Made by a program: the position numbers and the translations under genes. From NCBI RefSeq assembly GCF_008801915.1, contig NZ_VZOV01000004.1:247131-311130 (forward strand): 64,000 nucleotides of DNA, written 5' to 3'. Each line of letters opens with the position of its first letter. Within the stretch, counting starts at the first letter, position 1. Below are positions 9,018-17,410 of this stretch, piece by piece. Origin of the DNA: Cupriavidus gilardii. GTDB lineage: Bacteria; Pseudomonadota; Gammaproteobacteria; Burkholderiales; Burkholderiaceae. A model generated the notes under the pieces. The model was given only the letters and a program-made list of their open reading frames with translations. It was not told where the DNA came from and did not search any database.

Positions 9018-10733
9018 ATGAGGCAATCATGCGGCCGGCGTTTCGGTTCGCGATGGGGAGCGCGGTCGGCGCCGCTTTCCGGGCTGCTGGCGGCGCTGTC
9101 GATGGCGGTGCTGCTGCTTGGGGCGGGCATGCCGTTGCCCAGCCAGGCGCAGGGCGATCCGCCCGCTGCCATCGCGCCGCTGAAGATCGGCTCCAAACGA
9201 TTTACCGAGTCCTACATCCTCGGCGAAATCCTGACCCGGACCGCCGCAACCGCCGGACCGGCCCGCCATCTGGCCGGGCTCGGCAACACCGCGATCGTGT
9301 TCGCCGCGCTGCGCGCCGGCAGCATCGACCTGTACCCCGACTACACCGGCACCGTGGCGGCCGAGCTGCTGAAGCTGCCGCCCACCGCGACACTGGCGCA
9401 GATACAGGCCGCACTGGTCCCGCTGGGCCTGGGCGCGGCGGTGCCGTTCGGCTTCCAGAACACCTATGCGATCGCCGTGCGCGATCAGAGCGCCACGGGC
9501 GGCAAGGGCGGCAAGGGAGGGGACGGCGCCCAGGCTGCGGCGGCGCCCGACAGCCTGCGCACGCTGTCGGACCTGGCGCACGCACCGGGACTGCGGCTTG
9601 GCTTGTCACACGAATTCCTTGGCCGCGCCGACGGCTGGCCCACGCTGGCCAGCCGCTACCGCCTGCCGCAGCAGCCGATCGGCCTGGACCACGGCATCGC
9701 CTACGAAGCGCTGGCGGCCGGACAGGTCGATGCGATCGACATCTATTCGACCGACGCCAAGATCCGCGCCTATCGGTTGCGGGTGCTCGAGGACGACCGC
9801 CAGGTGTTTCCGCGCTATGACGCGATCGTGCTGTACCGGCTCGACGTGCCGCAGCGCCATCCGGCGGCATGGCGCGCGATCGCCGCGCTCGAAGGCCGCA
9901 TCGACGGCGAACGGATGATCGCGATGAACGCGCAGGCCGAACTGGACGGCGCCAGCTTCGCCGCGGTGGCGCGGCGCTTTCTGGCGGGCGATGGTGCCGC
10001 AGCCGGCAAATCGACCGGCTACGCAGCCGGCATGGCAGCCGACAACGCGTCGGACAACGCGGCGGACAAGCGGGCCGGGCTGCTCGGCACCTTGCTGGGC
10101 CCGGACACCTGGCGGTTGACCCGCCAGCATCTGGCGCTGGTCGTGGGCGCGGTCGGCGCCGCGGTGGTGGCCGGCGTGCCGCTGGGCGTGGTTGCCGCGC
10201 GCCGACGCCGGCTGGGACAGGTGGTGCTGGCCATCGCCGGCATGCTGCAGACGATACCTTCGCTCGCGCTGCTGGCCGGGCTGATTCCGCTGCTCGGCCG
10301 CATCGGCCTGTGGCCGGCGCTGGTCGCGCTGTTTCTGTACGCCTTGCTGCCGATCGTGCGCAATACCTGCACCGGGCTGCAGCAGGTGCCGGCCGGCCTG
10401 TCGGACGCCGGCCGCGCGCTGGGACTGACCGCCCGCCAGCGCCTGCGTCATGTCGAATTGCCGCTGGCGCTGCCGGTGATCCTCGCCGGCATCAAGACCG
10501 CGGTCGTGATCAGCGTCGGCACCGCCACCGTGGCCGCCTTCGTCGGTGCCGGCGGCTATGGCGAACGCATCGCCACTGGCCTCGCGCTCAACGACGACAC
10601 GCTGCTGCTGGCCGGCGCGATTCCCTCGGCGTTGCTGGCCCTGCTGGCGCAGGGCCTCTTCGAGGTCGTCGAACGCTGGCTGCTGTTCCGCGGCCAGCGC
10701 AGCGCCAGGAGCGCTCAGGGCGCTCAGAAGTGA
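9018..10733 (+). CDS. Osmoprotectant (ProX/OpuC-type) binding protein fused to ABC permease
   Basis: The 571-residue product is a fusion. After a signal sequence (about residues 1-45) comes an OpuAC-type binding domain with family motifs: GSKRFTESYILGEIL near residue 56, DLYPDYTGT near 105, EFLGRADGW near 200 and a YSTDAKI loop. From about residue 365 there is a BPD permease domain with five or six helices and the coupling-loop region DAGRALGLT. The start at 9018 was chosen for the GGAG seven bases upstream; an upstream in-frame ATG at 8988 lacks one. The family imports quaternary amines such as glycine betaine. In well-known fusions (BusB, EgtUBC) the permease comes first; here the order is reversed. 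No ATPase gene is nearby, so it must be supplied elsewhere. Its 3' end overlaps the convergent porin gene by 10 bp. Confidence 0.85.
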   Translation: MRQSCGRRFGSRWGARSAPLSGLLAALSMAVLLLGAGMPLPSQAQGDPPAAIAPLKIGSKRFTESYILGEILTRTAATAGPARHLAGLGNTAIVFAALRAGSIDLYPDYTGTVAAELLKLPPTATLAQIQAALVPLGLGAAVPFGFQNTYAIAVRDQSATGGKGGKGGDGAQAAAAPDSLRTLSDLAHAPGLRLGLSHEFLGRADGWPTLASRYRLPQQPIGLDHGIAYEALAAGQVDAIDIYSTDAKIRAYRLRVLEDDRQVFPRYDAIVLYRLDVPQRHPAAWRAIAALEGRIDGERMIAMNAQAELDGASFAAVARRFLAGDGAAAGKSTGYAAGMAADNASDNAADKRAGLLGTLLGPDTWRLTRQHLALVVGAVGAAVVAGVPLGVVAARRRRLGQVVLAIAGMLQTIPSLALLAGLIPLLGRIGLWPALVALFLYALLPIVRNTCTGLQQVPAGLSDAGRALGLTARQRLRHVELPLALPVILAGIKTAVVISVGTATVAAFVGAGGYGERIATGLALNDDTLLLAGAIPSALLALLAQGLFEVVERWLLFRGQRSARSAQGAQK

Positions 10734-11815
10734 TGGCGCATGCCGACCATCACGCCGATGCGCGTGGTGCTGTCGATATCGAGCGCCGGCGTGCCGGCCC
10801 AGTACTCGGTCTCGCGCCCGACCGCGCCACCGCGCGCTCGCGCGGCATCGGCCTCGACGTAGACGTGGGTGCGCTTGGACAGCGCGTAGTCGGCCACCAC
10901 GGCAATGCTGTCGGCATTGCCGCTGCCGAGCGGCACCGGCACGTCCTGGAACTGCGTGGCGACGTTGCCGTTCTGCCAATAGCGGTAGTAGGCCCCCGAC
11001 AGATGCAGCGCCGGCGTCAACTGGTAGCCGAGCCCCGCGAAGGCGATCGCGTAGCGCGCATCGTTGGCCGATTCGCGCCGGCCCATATGGCCGACGAACG
11101 CCTTGGCCTTGCCGAACGCATACGAGCCGCCGACCGTGTAGTTGCGCACCGTGCCGCTGCCATCGTCGTTCTTGCGCTGGTCGTAGGCGACGCCGAACGC
11201 GACCGGTCCCTGCTGGTACAGCGCGCCGCCGCCGAGCGTGGTGCCGCGGACCATGCTGCCGGGCTGCTCGCCGGCGCCGTAGTCCAGCTGCACGGTCAGC
11301 GGACCCATCGTGTGCTGGTAGACCACGCTGTTGTTGATGCGGTAGTCCTGGATAAAGATGTCGCCGCCGAGATACAGCGGGTCCGACCAGAAGTTGCCCC
11401 AGCCCTGGTCCAGCGGATTGAAGGCCCAGCCGATATTGTTCAGCGCGTTGTACTGGCGTCCGAAGGTCAGGCTGCCCCAGCCGCCCTTGAGGCCGACATA
11501 GGCCTGCCGGCCGAAGAACGCGTTGTAGCCGAGGCGGCCGTCGTCGCTGCCGACGCCGGCTTCCAGCTGGAAGATCGCGTGATTGCCGCCGCCGAGGTCT
11601 TCGTCGCCTTTCAGGCCGAAGCGGCTGCCGACCATGCCGCCGGAGACCAGCCCGATCTGGTCGTTGTGATGGCCGTCGAGATTCGAGGTGTAGCGCACCG
11701 CCGAGCTGACGATGCCGTACAGCGTGACGCCGGGCTCGGCTTGCGCGGCGCCGGGGAGAGCGGCGACGGGCAATAGCCCGGCCGCCAGCAGCCAGGGGCT
11801 GGCTGTCTTTTTCAT
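10724..11815 (-). CDS. Gram-negative general porin (OmpC-type)
   Basis: The 363-residue protein begins with a signal peptide (KKTASPWLLAAGLLPVAALPGAAQA), then shows the neisserial/burkholderial porin start VTLYGIV and the conserved GSRFGLKGDEDLGGG segment. It ends in a C-terminal phenylalanine (HHF), the outer-membrane assembly signal. It should form a trimeric 16-stranded diffusion pore. A GGAGG ribosome-binding site lies seven bases upstream. The stop codon overlaps the convergent transporter gene by 10 bp. A long (over 500 bp) leader region precedes it. Confidence 0.93.
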   Translation of the reverse strand: MKKTASPWLLAAGLLPVAALPGAAQAEPGVTLYGIVSSAVRYTSNLDGHHNDQIGLVSGGMVGSRFGLKGDEDLGGGNHAIFQLEAGVGSDDGRLGYNAFFGRQAYVGLKGGWGSLTFGRQYNALNNIGWAFNPLDQGWGNFWSDPLYLGGDIFIQDYRINNSVVYQHTMGPLTVQLDYGAGEQPGSMVRGTTLGGGALYQQGPVAFGVAYDQRKNDDGSGTVRNYTVGGSYAFGKAKAFVGHMGRRESANDARYAIAFAGLGYQLTPALHLSGAYYRYWQNGNVATQFQDVPVPLGSGNADSIAVVADYALSKRTHVYVEADAARARGGAVGRETEYWAGTPALDIDSTTRIGVMVGMRHHF

Positions 11816-12359
11816 GGATTGTCCTCCGAGGTCGGACCCGTCCGGTGCGCGGGGCGCCGGCGGACCCGTCAGGCCGATGGCCTGCGGTACCAGTCCCGCG
11901 CGGGCACGCGGGTCGTCATCGGGACGTGCGCGGTGGCGCGTGTCCCGGGCGAAGGTCGAGATGGGCGACGTTGCCTTGCTGGCGGCGAATGCCGGCAGTG
12001 GAGCCGGGCAAGCCTGTGCGATGCCGGACGGTCCGGCGCCGCGGGAGTGGACCCGAGGGCCCTGTGGCTGGGTTCGCCGGCGCCCACCTCGCGCGTCGTT
12101 CCGGCTATCGCAGGGCGGACGGTGAAGGCATGTTCCGGGTCGTCCCCGGTACGGCGAACGGGCGGTAGTTTACCTGCTTTGCCGAGCGGGCCCGAAAACG
12201 CGGTTTTGACGGCACGATGACACGCGCCATCGACCGGCCGAAACCCGCTCGACCGAATACCCGGCAGGGCGACTGAAATGTGATGTTTAAATAATTTTTC
12301 TAAGAATGGGCTATATTTAATCGGTAAACAGGTGCGTTTAAACGCCGAGGAGATCCGCG
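11816..12359. other. Long gene-poor region upstream of the porin
   Basis: No convincing protein-coding gene is seen; the open frames here lack ribosome-binding sites and recognisable motifs. The part next to the porin is GC-rich and should hold its promoter and leader. From about 12281 to 12330 there is a sharply AT-rich island (TTTAAATAATTTTTC, TATATTTAAT) that could hold a promoter for the tiny gene at 12360. Confidence 0.5.
12334..12345. promoter_or_regulatory. 12-bp perfect palindrome near small-gene start
   Basis: GCGTTTAAACGC is a perfect palindrome next to an AT-rich stretch. It lies just before the GAGGAG ribosome-binding site of the small frame at 12360. It could be an operator or part of an insertion scar. 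Confidence 0.3.
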
Positions 12360-12437
12360 ATGGCGTTGAGAAACGCCTTCAAGGACTTTGGTGGTACGGG
12401 TCCACTTCAACGCAATGCAGACGCGGCCGAAGAGTAG
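12360..12437 (+). CDS. Possible 25-residue peptide or truncated gene start
   Basis: An ATG seven bases after a strong GAGGAG ribosome-binding site opens a 25-codon frame, MALRNAFKDFGG... ending AADAAEE-like residues and TAG. An AT-rich promoter-like island and a 12-bp palindrome precede it. The translation signals are better than those of many full genes nearby. It could encode a small peptide or be the surviving 5' end of a gene truncated by rearrangement. I do not recognise a family. Confidence 0.35.
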   Translation: MALRNAFKDFGGTGPLQRNADAAEE

Positions 12438-12563
12438 GGCTCAGATCCAGCTGCCGGCTCTCGGTACCCTCATACGAAGAAAACTCGGTTTTCGCCATAT
12501 CGTGGTCAAAGGATGGCGCGCAGGCCGTGGTGGAGCAAGCGAACTGCTCGATGAACCGAGATG

Positions 12564-13748
12564 TCATCGCGCCATCGCCGCCAAGCCCCGCTCCAGATCC
12601 GCAATCAGGTCGCGCGGATCCTCGAGGCCGATATGCAGCCGGACGATCGGCCCGCGCGCCGACCAGTCGTCCACGCTGCGGGCGCGCCCCAGGTCGGACA
12701 GCGTGGCCAGGCTCTCGTAGCCGCCCCAGGACGCGCCGATGCCGAACAGCGTCAGCGCGTCGATGAAACGCTCCGCCGCGGCCACGCCGTGCCCGCGCAG
12801 TTCGAAGGAAAGCAGGCCGTTGGTACCCGTGCAATCGCGCTGCCACAGCGCATGGCCTGGATCGCCGGGCAGTGCGGGGCAGAAGACCGTGGCGACCTCC
12901 GCGCGCTGCGTCAGCCAGTCGGCCACCGCTAGCGCATTGGCCTCGTGCATCGCCAGCCGCGGCGCCAGGCTGCGGATGCCGCGCAGCACCAGATAGGCGT
13001 CGTCGGGGCTGACCGCGATGCCGAAGCTGTCGGCCAGTGTGGACAGCGGCTGCCAGGCGTCCTTGGTAGTCGTCACCGTGCCCATCATCACGTCGGAATG
13101 GCCCGACAGGTATTTGGTCGCGGCCATGATGGAGACATCGGCGCCGAGCGCCAGCGGCCGGTATTGCAGGCCGGAGCCCCAGGTGTTGTCGGCCACCAGC
13201 AGCAGCCCGCGCTGGCGCGCCAGCGCCGACAGTTGGCGCAGGTCGCACATCTCGTAGACCAGCGAGCCCGGACATTCGGCGTACAGCATGCGCGTGTTCG
13301 GTTCGATGCGGGCCTCGATATCGCGGCCGTCGGCGGCGTAGAAATCGACGCGGATGCCGTGGTCGCGCAGGAAGGTGTGGGCCAGATTGCGCACCGGTTC
13401 GTAGACGCAGTCGGCCATCAGCACATGGTCGCCCGGACGCAGATAGGCCAGCAGCGTCATGCCGATTGCCGCAAGCCCGGTTGGATACAGCCGCGTGCGG
13501 TAGCCGCCTTCGAGCGCGCAGACCGCGTCCTCGAGCGCGAAGCTGGTCGGCGTGCCGCGCGCGCCGTAGGTGAACAGGCGTTCCTCGCCGCGCCGGGCGC
13601 GCGCCTCGCGCTGCTGCGCGACGGTGTCGAACAGCACGGTACTGCTGCGCACCACCGGCGGATTGACCGGGCGGCCGCCTGGGTAGTCGAGCGCCTTGCC
13701 GGCGTGGATCAGCGTGGTCAGCGGCGAATGTCTCGTGGGATCGGGCAT
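12564..13748 (-). CDS. metC: Cystathionine beta-lyase-like PLP enzyme
   Basis: This 394-residue protein is a full-length Cys/Met-metabolism PLP enzyme of fold type I. The PLP lysine is K212 in the segment SIMAATKYLSGHSDVMMG, and the cofactor-binding YGARGTP and VADNTW motifs are present. MetC-type enzymes cleave cystathionine or cystine with release of homocysteine or sulfide, pyruvate and ammonia. It is the fourth gene of a minus-strand unit with a thiol dioxygenase, a rhodanese and a Bug binding protein, so its role may be in catabolism of imported organosulfur compounds rather than methionine synthesis. That role is inferred; the enzyme class is secure. Confidence 0.87.
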   Translation of the reverse strand: MPDPTRHSPLTTLIHAGKALDYPGGRPVNPPVVRSSTVLFDTVAQQREARARRGEERLFTYGARGTPTSFALEDAVCALEGGYRTRLYPTGLAAIGMTLLAYLRPGDHVLMADCVYEPVRNLAHTFLRDHGIRVDFYAADGRDIEARIEPNTRMLYAECPGSLVYEMCDLRQLSALARQRGLLLVADNTWGSGLQYRPLALGADVSIMAATKYLSGHSDVMMGTVTTTKDAWQPLSTLADSFGIAVSPDDAYLVLRGIRSLAPRLAMHEANALAVADWLTQRAEVATVFCPALPGDPGHALWQRDCTGTNGLLSFELRGHGVAAAERFIDALTLFGIGASWGGYESLATLSDLGRARSVDDWSARGPIVRLHIGLEDPRDLIADLERGLAAMAR

Positions 13749-13903
13749 GGCGTCAAAGCGGCATCAAGGCGGCCATCACGGCGGAGCGTCGGCGCGGAAT
13801 GGATGCGGAATGGTGTGAGACGGAAGCGGCGAAGGCGGGTGGCCGTTGCGCGGTGCTGGCCGCGAACGGATCCGGCAGCGCGCAACGGCGTCGGCATCGG
13901 CAA

Positions 13904-14908
13904 TCAGTCGATCTTCGCGCCCGACAGCTTGACGATGCGCGACCACTTCGCGATATCGCTCTTGAGCTGCGCGGCAAATGCGTCGGGCGTGCTGGCGACG
14001 ACCTCGCTGCCGCCGTCGTGGATGAGCTTGACGACCTCGGGCGACTGCAGCACCTGCGCGATCGAGGCGCGCAGGTAGGCGACGCGCTCCGGCGAGGTGC
14101 CGGCCGGCGCGAAGATGCCGTACCAGTCCTCGAAGCTGGCGTTCTTGTAGCCGAGCTCGTCGAGCGTCGGCACCTTGGCGAATACGCCGAGGCGCTTCGG
14201 GCTCGTCACCGCCAGCACGCGCATCTTGCCGTTCTGCACGAAGCCCGCGACCGACGAGGTCGACGTGATCAGCGTCGCCACCTGGCCGCCGAGCAGATCG
14301 GTGATGGCCGGGCCAGCGCCCTTGTACGGCACATGCGTCAGCGCAATCTTGTGGTCCTTGTCGAGGACGACGCCGACCAGATGCGACAGCGTGCCGTTGC
14401 CCGGCGTCGCGTAGGTCAGCTTGCCCGGCTCGGCCCTGGCCTGCGTCACCAGGTCGGCGAAGGTCTTCAGCGGCGAATCGGCGGCGACGACGATGGCCAG
14501 CGGCGCGGCGTTCAACTGCGTGATCGGCGTGAAGCTCTTGATCGGATCGAAGCCCGCCGACGAGTACAGCGTCGGATTGACGGCCATCAGCGAGACCTGC
14601 GAGGTCAGCAGCGTATAGCCGTCCGGCCTGGTCTCGGCGACCAGCTTCGCGCCGATATTGCCGCCCGCGCCGCCGCGGTTGTCGACCACCGCGGGCTGGC
14701 CCGTGACGGCCGCCAGCTTGTTGGTGACGATGCGCGTGATCGCGTCGTTGCCGCCGCCGGCGGGGAACGGCGACACGAAGCGGATCGGCTGGCTCGGATA
14801 GCCGCCGACCGGCGCCAGCGGCTGCGCGCTGGCACTGGCGATGGGAGCCGCGCTCAGTTGCACCGCGGTCAGCAGGCCAAGCATCGACAGGGATATGGTT
14901 CTTTTCAT
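13904..14908 (-). CDS. Bug/TctC-family periplasmic binding protein (sulfur cluster)
   Basis: The 334-residue protein has a signal peptide (MKRTISLSMLGLLTAVQLSAAPIASASA) followed by the Bug start YPSQPIRFVSPFPAGGGND and the conserved RGGAGGNIGA and DGYT motifs that form the carboxylate-binding pocket. The start at 14908 has a GGAGGAG ribosome-binding site. Bug proteins bind small carboxylates or related anions in the periplasm; no TctAB membrane partners are present here. It lies 25 bp after a rhodanese gene and 155 bp before the MetC-like gene, which suggests a sulfur-containing carboxylate ligand. Confidence 0.9.
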   Translation of the reverse strand: MKRTISLSMLGLLTAVQLSAAPIASASAQPLAPVGGYPSQPIRFVSPFPAGGGNDAITRIVTNKLAAVTGQPAVVDNRGGAGGNIGAKLVAETRPDGYTLLTSQVSLMAVNPTLYSSAGFDPIKSFTPITQLNAAPLAIVVAADSPLKTFADLVTQARAEPGKLTYATPGNGTLSHLVGVVLDKDHKIALTHVPYKGAGPAITDLLGGQVATLITSTSSVAGFVQNGKMRVLAVTSPKRLGVFAKVPTLDELGYKNASFEDWYGIFAPAGTSPERVAYLRASIAQVLQSPEVVKLIHDGGSEVVASTPDAFAAQLKSDIAKWSRIVKLSGAKID

Positions 14909-14933
14909 GGGGACTCCTCCAGGCGTGGTGGTA

Positions 14934-16508
14934 CTACGGCAGGCGGTAGCTGCCCAGCTCCGCGTCATCGAGCTGGGAGATCAGATTGGTTTCCCACGCC
15001 AGGTACTGGCGGGCGGCGGCCTTGTTGCCGTCGTGGCGGTCGTGCACGAAGAACAGGTAGTCGATGCAGTCGGGGTCGGCGGGCTCGGTCGGCGAGGCGG
15101 CCAGCGGCAGGCCGGCGGCCTTCCACGCCGCCATGCCGCCGTCGAGCACGCGCGCCAGCGCGCGTTGCGGCGCGGGCAAGGACAGCGCGGCGGCCGCGGC
15201 GATGTCCGGCTGATCGGCGATCAGCACCAGCGGGCGCAGTTCGCCGGCCAAGTCGTGTGCCAGCCGGGGCCGGATCGACCACCGCGCACCGGGGACATGC
15301 GCCTTGCGGTAATCCATGCTGGCGCGCAGCTCGATCGCGACGACCTCGCCGCTGTCGAGCTCGCGCGCCAGACGTGCCGCATCGATGGCGGCCAGTGCCG
15401 GCAGTGCGGCCGCGGGAGCGGGCGAAAGCGCCAGGCCGCTGCGCAAGCCGTCCGCCAGCACATGAGCGTCGTGTCCCAGCTGCCGCAGCCAGCTCGCGAC
15501 CACCGGCGCGCGCACCCCGTCGTCGTCGAACAGCACCAGCCGCGCGCCGCGCACGCCGACGTACTGATCGGTGGCCTGGATCAGCTGGCCGCCCGGCGTG
15601 TGCTGCGCGCCGGGCAGCGTGCCGCGCGCGAATTCTTCCGGCGTGCGGACGTCGCACAGGAACAGCGTGCGCGTGGTGTCGCGGGCCCAGCCCTGCACGG
15701 TCGCAACGTCGACGGTCGACACACCGTGGCGTTCGGCCAGCCGTGCCGCCGCCGCGCGCATCGGCTCGAGTTCGGCGGTGTTCGCCTCGGTCTTGTCGGG
15801 GTAGTGCCGATCGTTGCCATGCTCGAGCTGGTAATCGGCCAGATACCAGCCCTGCGTGCCGTTCTCCAGAGCGTAGACCGGATTGGGCACGCCCAGATTG
15901 ATCAGCGTCTGCGCGCCGATGATGCTGCGCGTGCGTCCCGCGCAATTGATCACGATCGGCGTGTCGTCGTCCGGCACCAGGTCGCGCAGCCGGTAGGCCA
16001 GCTCGCCGTTGGGGCAGCAGATCGCGCCGGGGATATTCATCTTGCGGTATTCGGACAGCGGCCGGCCGTCGAGCACCACCAGCTTGTCGCCGCGCGCCTG
16101 CATCGCATGCAGCTGTTGGGCGCCGATGCGCGGCGTATGCAGCCTGTGTTCGACCAGCTCGCCGAACGTCTTCGATGGCACGTTGACGCCGGCGAACAGC
16201 GCATAGCCGGCCGCGGCCCAGGCCGCGGTGCCGCCGCGCAGCACGTGCACGTCGGTGTAGCCGGCGGCGCGCAGTGCGGCGGCCGCCGGCACGGCGACGC
16301 TTTCATCGTGGTCGTAGACCACCACGCGCACGGCGCGGCGCGGCACCAGGCGGCCGACCTCGAGCTCGAGGCGGCTGTAGGGCAGCGGCACCGCGAGGAA
16401 CAGGTGCGATTCGCCGTACTGGCCGTGTTCGCGCACATCGAGCAGCGCTATCTCGGCGCCGTCATGCAGCCAGGCCTTCAGGGTCGGGGCGTCTACGTAT
16501 TGGGTCAT
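14934..16508 (-). CDS. Four-domain rhodanese-like protein with one catalytic cysteine
   Basis: The 524-residue product contains four consecutive rhodanese folds. Only the second has an active-site cysteine, C189 in INCAGRTRS. The corresponding loops in the other three read YDHDES, FDDDGV and IADQPD, without cysteine. Rhodaneses transfer sulfane sulfur, classically from thiosulfate to cyanide or thiols. The start at 16508 is chosen by alignment with the first rhodanese domain; no clear ribosome-binding site is seen, and in-frame starts upstream are possible. The gene lies between a thiol dioxygenase and a Bug binding protein. Handling persulfide released from thiol breakdown is a reasonable inference. 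Confidence 0.85.
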   Translation of the reverse strand: MTQYVDAPTLKAWLHDGAEIALLDVREHGQYGESHLFLAVPLPYSRLELEVGRLVPRRAVRVVVYDHDESVAVPAAAALRAAGYTDVHVLRGGTAAWAAAGYALFAGVNVPSKTFGELVEHRLHTPRIGAQQLHAMQARGDKLVVLDGRPLSEYRKMNIPGAICCPNGELAYRLRDLVPDDDTPIVINCAGRTRSIIGAQTLINLGVPNPVYALENGTQGWYLADYQLEHGNDRHYPDKTEANTAELEPMRAAAARLAERHGVSTVDVATVQGWARDTTRTLFLCDVRTPEEFARGTLPGAQHTPGGQLIQATDQYVGVRGARLVLFDDDGVRAPVVASWLRQLGHDAHVLADGLRSGLALSPAPAAALPALAAIDAARLARELDSGEVVAIELRASMDYRKAHVPGARWSIRPRLAHDLAGELRPLVLIADQPDIAAAAALSLPAPQRALARVLDGGMAAWKAAGLPLAASPTEPADPDCIDYLFFVHDRHDGNKAAARQYLAWETNLISQLDDAELGSYRLP

Positions 16509-16690
16509 TGCGGGGTCATTGCGGGGCATTGCAGGTTCATGGGCCAGCGGTTGCGACACTGGTGGCCGGCGGAATTCGGGCAAAACGCTCCCCTGGCCGA
16601 GGACAGCCATAGGTGGCAAGGGGAGGGGAATCGTTCGGAGGCGGCGGTGGTCGCCGATGCGCTGGCGCGGATCGACGGGCCGCGCGGAAA

Positions 16691-17290
16691 TCAGCGGCGC
16701 GTCTGCACGCCGACCGACATCACCTGGTAGCGGCCGGTCTCGAGGTCGAACGCGATGCGTTCCTTCAGCGTTTCCAGCGCGCGGCCATACATGTGCAGAT
16801 GGCGGATGATCTGTTCGCCCTGGATCTCGACCGAGTGGATGTCGTCGGGCATCAGCGCGATGCCTTCGCCCGGGCCGACGCGCACGGTATCGGTCTGCTC
16901 GAGCTGCCCGATGCCCGGCTGCGAACCGTCGTCGACGCGGCGATAGACGTAGTTCTGTTCTTCGCCTTCGACCGCGGCGATGCAGGCCCAGGTCGTGTGG
17001 TTATGCGGCGGAATCCGCTTGCCCGGGCGCATCACGTTCAGATAGAGCGCATAGCGCTGGTCCGGGTCCTCGGTGATCAGATAGCGCGCCTGACGCTCGC
17101 CGGCCTCGGGCGGCGCGAAATCGGCCTCGCCCCACCATTCGCGGTGCGCCGCCAGGTCCTTGACCACGGTCAGCACCCGGTCCAGCGCCTCGCGCGTCAG
17201 CGCCTTGTTTTCAACAATATCCTTAATGCTTTGAATGGCGCCCTGGACGGCTGCGGTGCGGGATTCGGCGCGCGCGGGAGCGAGGCTCAT
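16691..17290 (-). CDS. Cysteine dioxygenase-type thiol dioxygenase
   Basis: The 199-residue cupin protein has the ferrous-iron triad expected for thiol dioxygenases: H96 and H98 in PPHNHTTW and H152 in DIHSVE. This family oxidises cysteine or 3-mercaptopropionate to the sulfinate using oxygen. The sequence alone does not separate the two substrates. The ATG at 17290 has a GGAG about eight bases upstream. The gene is first in the minus-strand sulfur unit and diverges from a LysR gene across a 120-bp gap with strong dyads, so the regulator probably controls it. Confidence 0.87.
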   Translation of the reverse strand: MSLAPARAESRTAAVQGAIQSIKDIVENKALTREALDRVLTVVKDLAAHREWWGEADFAPPEAGERQARYLITEDPDQRYALYLNVMRPGKRIPPHNHTTWACIAAVEGEEQNYVYRRVDDGSQPGIGQLEQTDTVRVGPGEGIALMPDDIHSVEIQGEQIIRHLHMYGRALETLKERIAFDLETGRYQVMSVGVQTRR

Positions 17291-17373
17291 CGAACAACTC
17301 CTGAAAGATGCGGAATAGGTGCGGGTCTGGTGCCACACTGTACTGAACGCGTCAGGGCCGAACAACTTAGAAT

Positions 17374-17403
17374 ATTGCGCAATCATATAAGCATCCCTTA
17401 TAT
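17374..17403. promoter_or_regulatory. Two dyads between thiol dioxygenase and LysR genes
   Basis: ATTGC-GCAAT (17374-17383) is a perfect 10-bp palindrome. ATATAAG-N5-CTTATAT (17385-17403) is a perfect 7-bp inverted repeat that ends seven bases before the LysR start codon. Both fit LysR-type sites in a divergent promoter; the second could block the regulator's own translation or transcription start. Confidence 0.5.
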
Positions 17404-17410
17404 ATCCTTC

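Noticed and set aside
10019..10733. Separate permease gene downstream of the osmoprotectant binding protein
   Set aside because: The frame is continuous with no internal stop or ribosome-binding site between the domains, so a single fusion is favoured.
12379..12567. A 62-codon minus-strand frame overlapping the metC stop codon by ATGA
   Set aside because: The coupling is tempting, but it has no family, is antisense to the better-signalled 25-codon frame, and could be chance. Kept only as a possibility.
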